From contig CAKUVI010000003.1 of assembly GCA_934699095.1 (NCBI GenBank), positions 62,001 through 126,000 of the forward strand: 64,000 nucleotides of DNA, written 5' to 3'. Source of the stretch: an uncultured Bacteroidales bacterium. GTDB lineage: Bacteria > Bacteroidota > Bacteroidia > Bacteroidales > WCHB1-69. Under the pieces are notes generated by a model. The model saw only the letters and a program-made list of their open reading frames with translations, made no database searches and had not been told where the DNA came from. The position numbers and the translations under genes are program-made. Numbering within the stretch: the first letter of the stretch is position 1; each line of letters begins with the position of its first letter. Below, piece after piece: positions 63,717 through 64,000 of the stretch.

Positions 63717-64000
63717 ATGGTTATACTGATAGCAGGTGCATCACATACGGGTAAAACGCTTTTGGCGCAGCGGATGCTTGAAAAATACAAGTACCCATAT
63801 ATGTCTATGGATCATTTGAAGATGGGCTTGATCCGCAGTGGCAACACCACCCTGACACCGGAAGATGATGATGCCTTAACGGAATACCTTTGGCCCATTG
63901 TCCGCGAGATCATCAAGACAGCGATCGAAAATCATCAGAATCTCATAATAGAAGGCGGCTATGTTCCATACAACTGGAGAGAATGCTTTGAAGAACCGTA
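63717..64000 (+). CDS. P-loop kinase-like protein, 3' truncated by the window end
   Basis: From the ATG at 63717 the frame is open to the last base. It begins MVILIAGASHTGKTLLAQRM, a Walker A motif in the first 20 residues, followed by MSMDHLKMGLIRSGN, with the Asp typical of small-molecule or toxin-type kinases, and LIIEGGYVPYNW as a Walker B-like strand. Only 94 residues are visible. Resembles 2-phosphoglycerate-kinase/zeta-toxin-like NTPases; the exact family needs the rest of the gene. It starts 10 bases after the acetyltransferase stop. Confidence 0.7.
   Translation, partial: MVILIAGASHTGKTLLAQRMLEKYKYPYMSMDHLKMGLIRSGNTTLTPEDDDALTEYLWPIVREIIKTAIENHQNLIIEGGYVPYNWRECFEEP

Noticed and set aside
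1..64000. tRNA or rRNA genes
   Set aside because: No cloverleaf-like sequence with T-loop GTTCRANNC in a proper context and no rRNA segment was found on reading; a covariance scan would be needed for certainty.

Overview
The window is chromosomal DNA from a member of the Bacteroidota, most likely order Bacteroidales. The evidence is the recurrent TAnnTTTG -7 promoter element, three secreted proteins with type IX secretion (T9SS) sorting tails, an S46 dipeptidyl-peptidase, a cysteine-less DksA-like protein, an M64 peptidase and a Porin_O_P protein. I see no rRNA, no CRISPR array and no recognisable tRNA. Species cannot be named from the sequence.

Layout. 1-14.8 kb is mostly core: the 3' end of a UvrD/RecB-type helicase-nuclease, PAS protein, rlmB-phosphodiesterase-miaA with overlapping stops and starts, secreted M64 peptidase, T9SS endonuclease/phosphatase, GT2 transferase, DksA-like protein, lspA, DPP7, an acetyltransferase, an MBL lipoprotein and an SDR. 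14.8-20.2 kb is a phosphate module: divergent AraC-type regulator, porin, pstS-pstC-pstA-pstB without phoU. 20.3-23.3 kb is cysD-cysN-cysH; no cysC lies here and CysH carries the Fe-S cysteines of an APS reductase, so sulfate is probably reduced directly from APS. 23.4-38.5 kb holds an MBL-rubredoxin protein, large secreted proteins, an LD-carboxypeptidase/VanX fusion, a five-module secreted protein, a minus-strand acetyltransferase-PPTase-HD operon, an SMR pump and another acetyltransferase.

38.5-63 kb is an accessory zone, often GC-rich and visibly reworked by recombination. It contains a truncated hydrolase, a radical SAM protein, an MBL gene with an in-frame amber codon, a thiazoline hydrolase-methyltransferase pair, a nitrosative-stress locus (divergent Crp/Fnr regulator, DUF2249/CMD protein, DUF1858 protein, hcp), an apparently shortened Cu/Zn permease, a NifX-like protein, two nearly identical aldo/keto reductases, two DUF4143 ATPases, a flavodoxin-family protein, a TIGR04076 protein and a PhzF protein. 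Intergenic stretches there are built from ends of other genes: a rubredoxin tail, a hydrolase tail fused to a flavoprotein start, copies of the radical SAM 3' end, and a collapsed copy of the 47.5-48.9 kb locus. Four copies of a small palindromic repeat are scattered through it. The window ends with a Vat-like acetyltransferase and a truncated P-loop kinase-like gene.

The most unusual object is at 43.6-47.4 kb: a restriction-type DNA methyltransferase whose reading frame contains, between its SAM-binding motif and its NPPF catalytic motif, a complete-looking REP-associated Y1 (HUH) transposase flanked on both sides by REP-like hairpins and tandem repeats, all still in frame.
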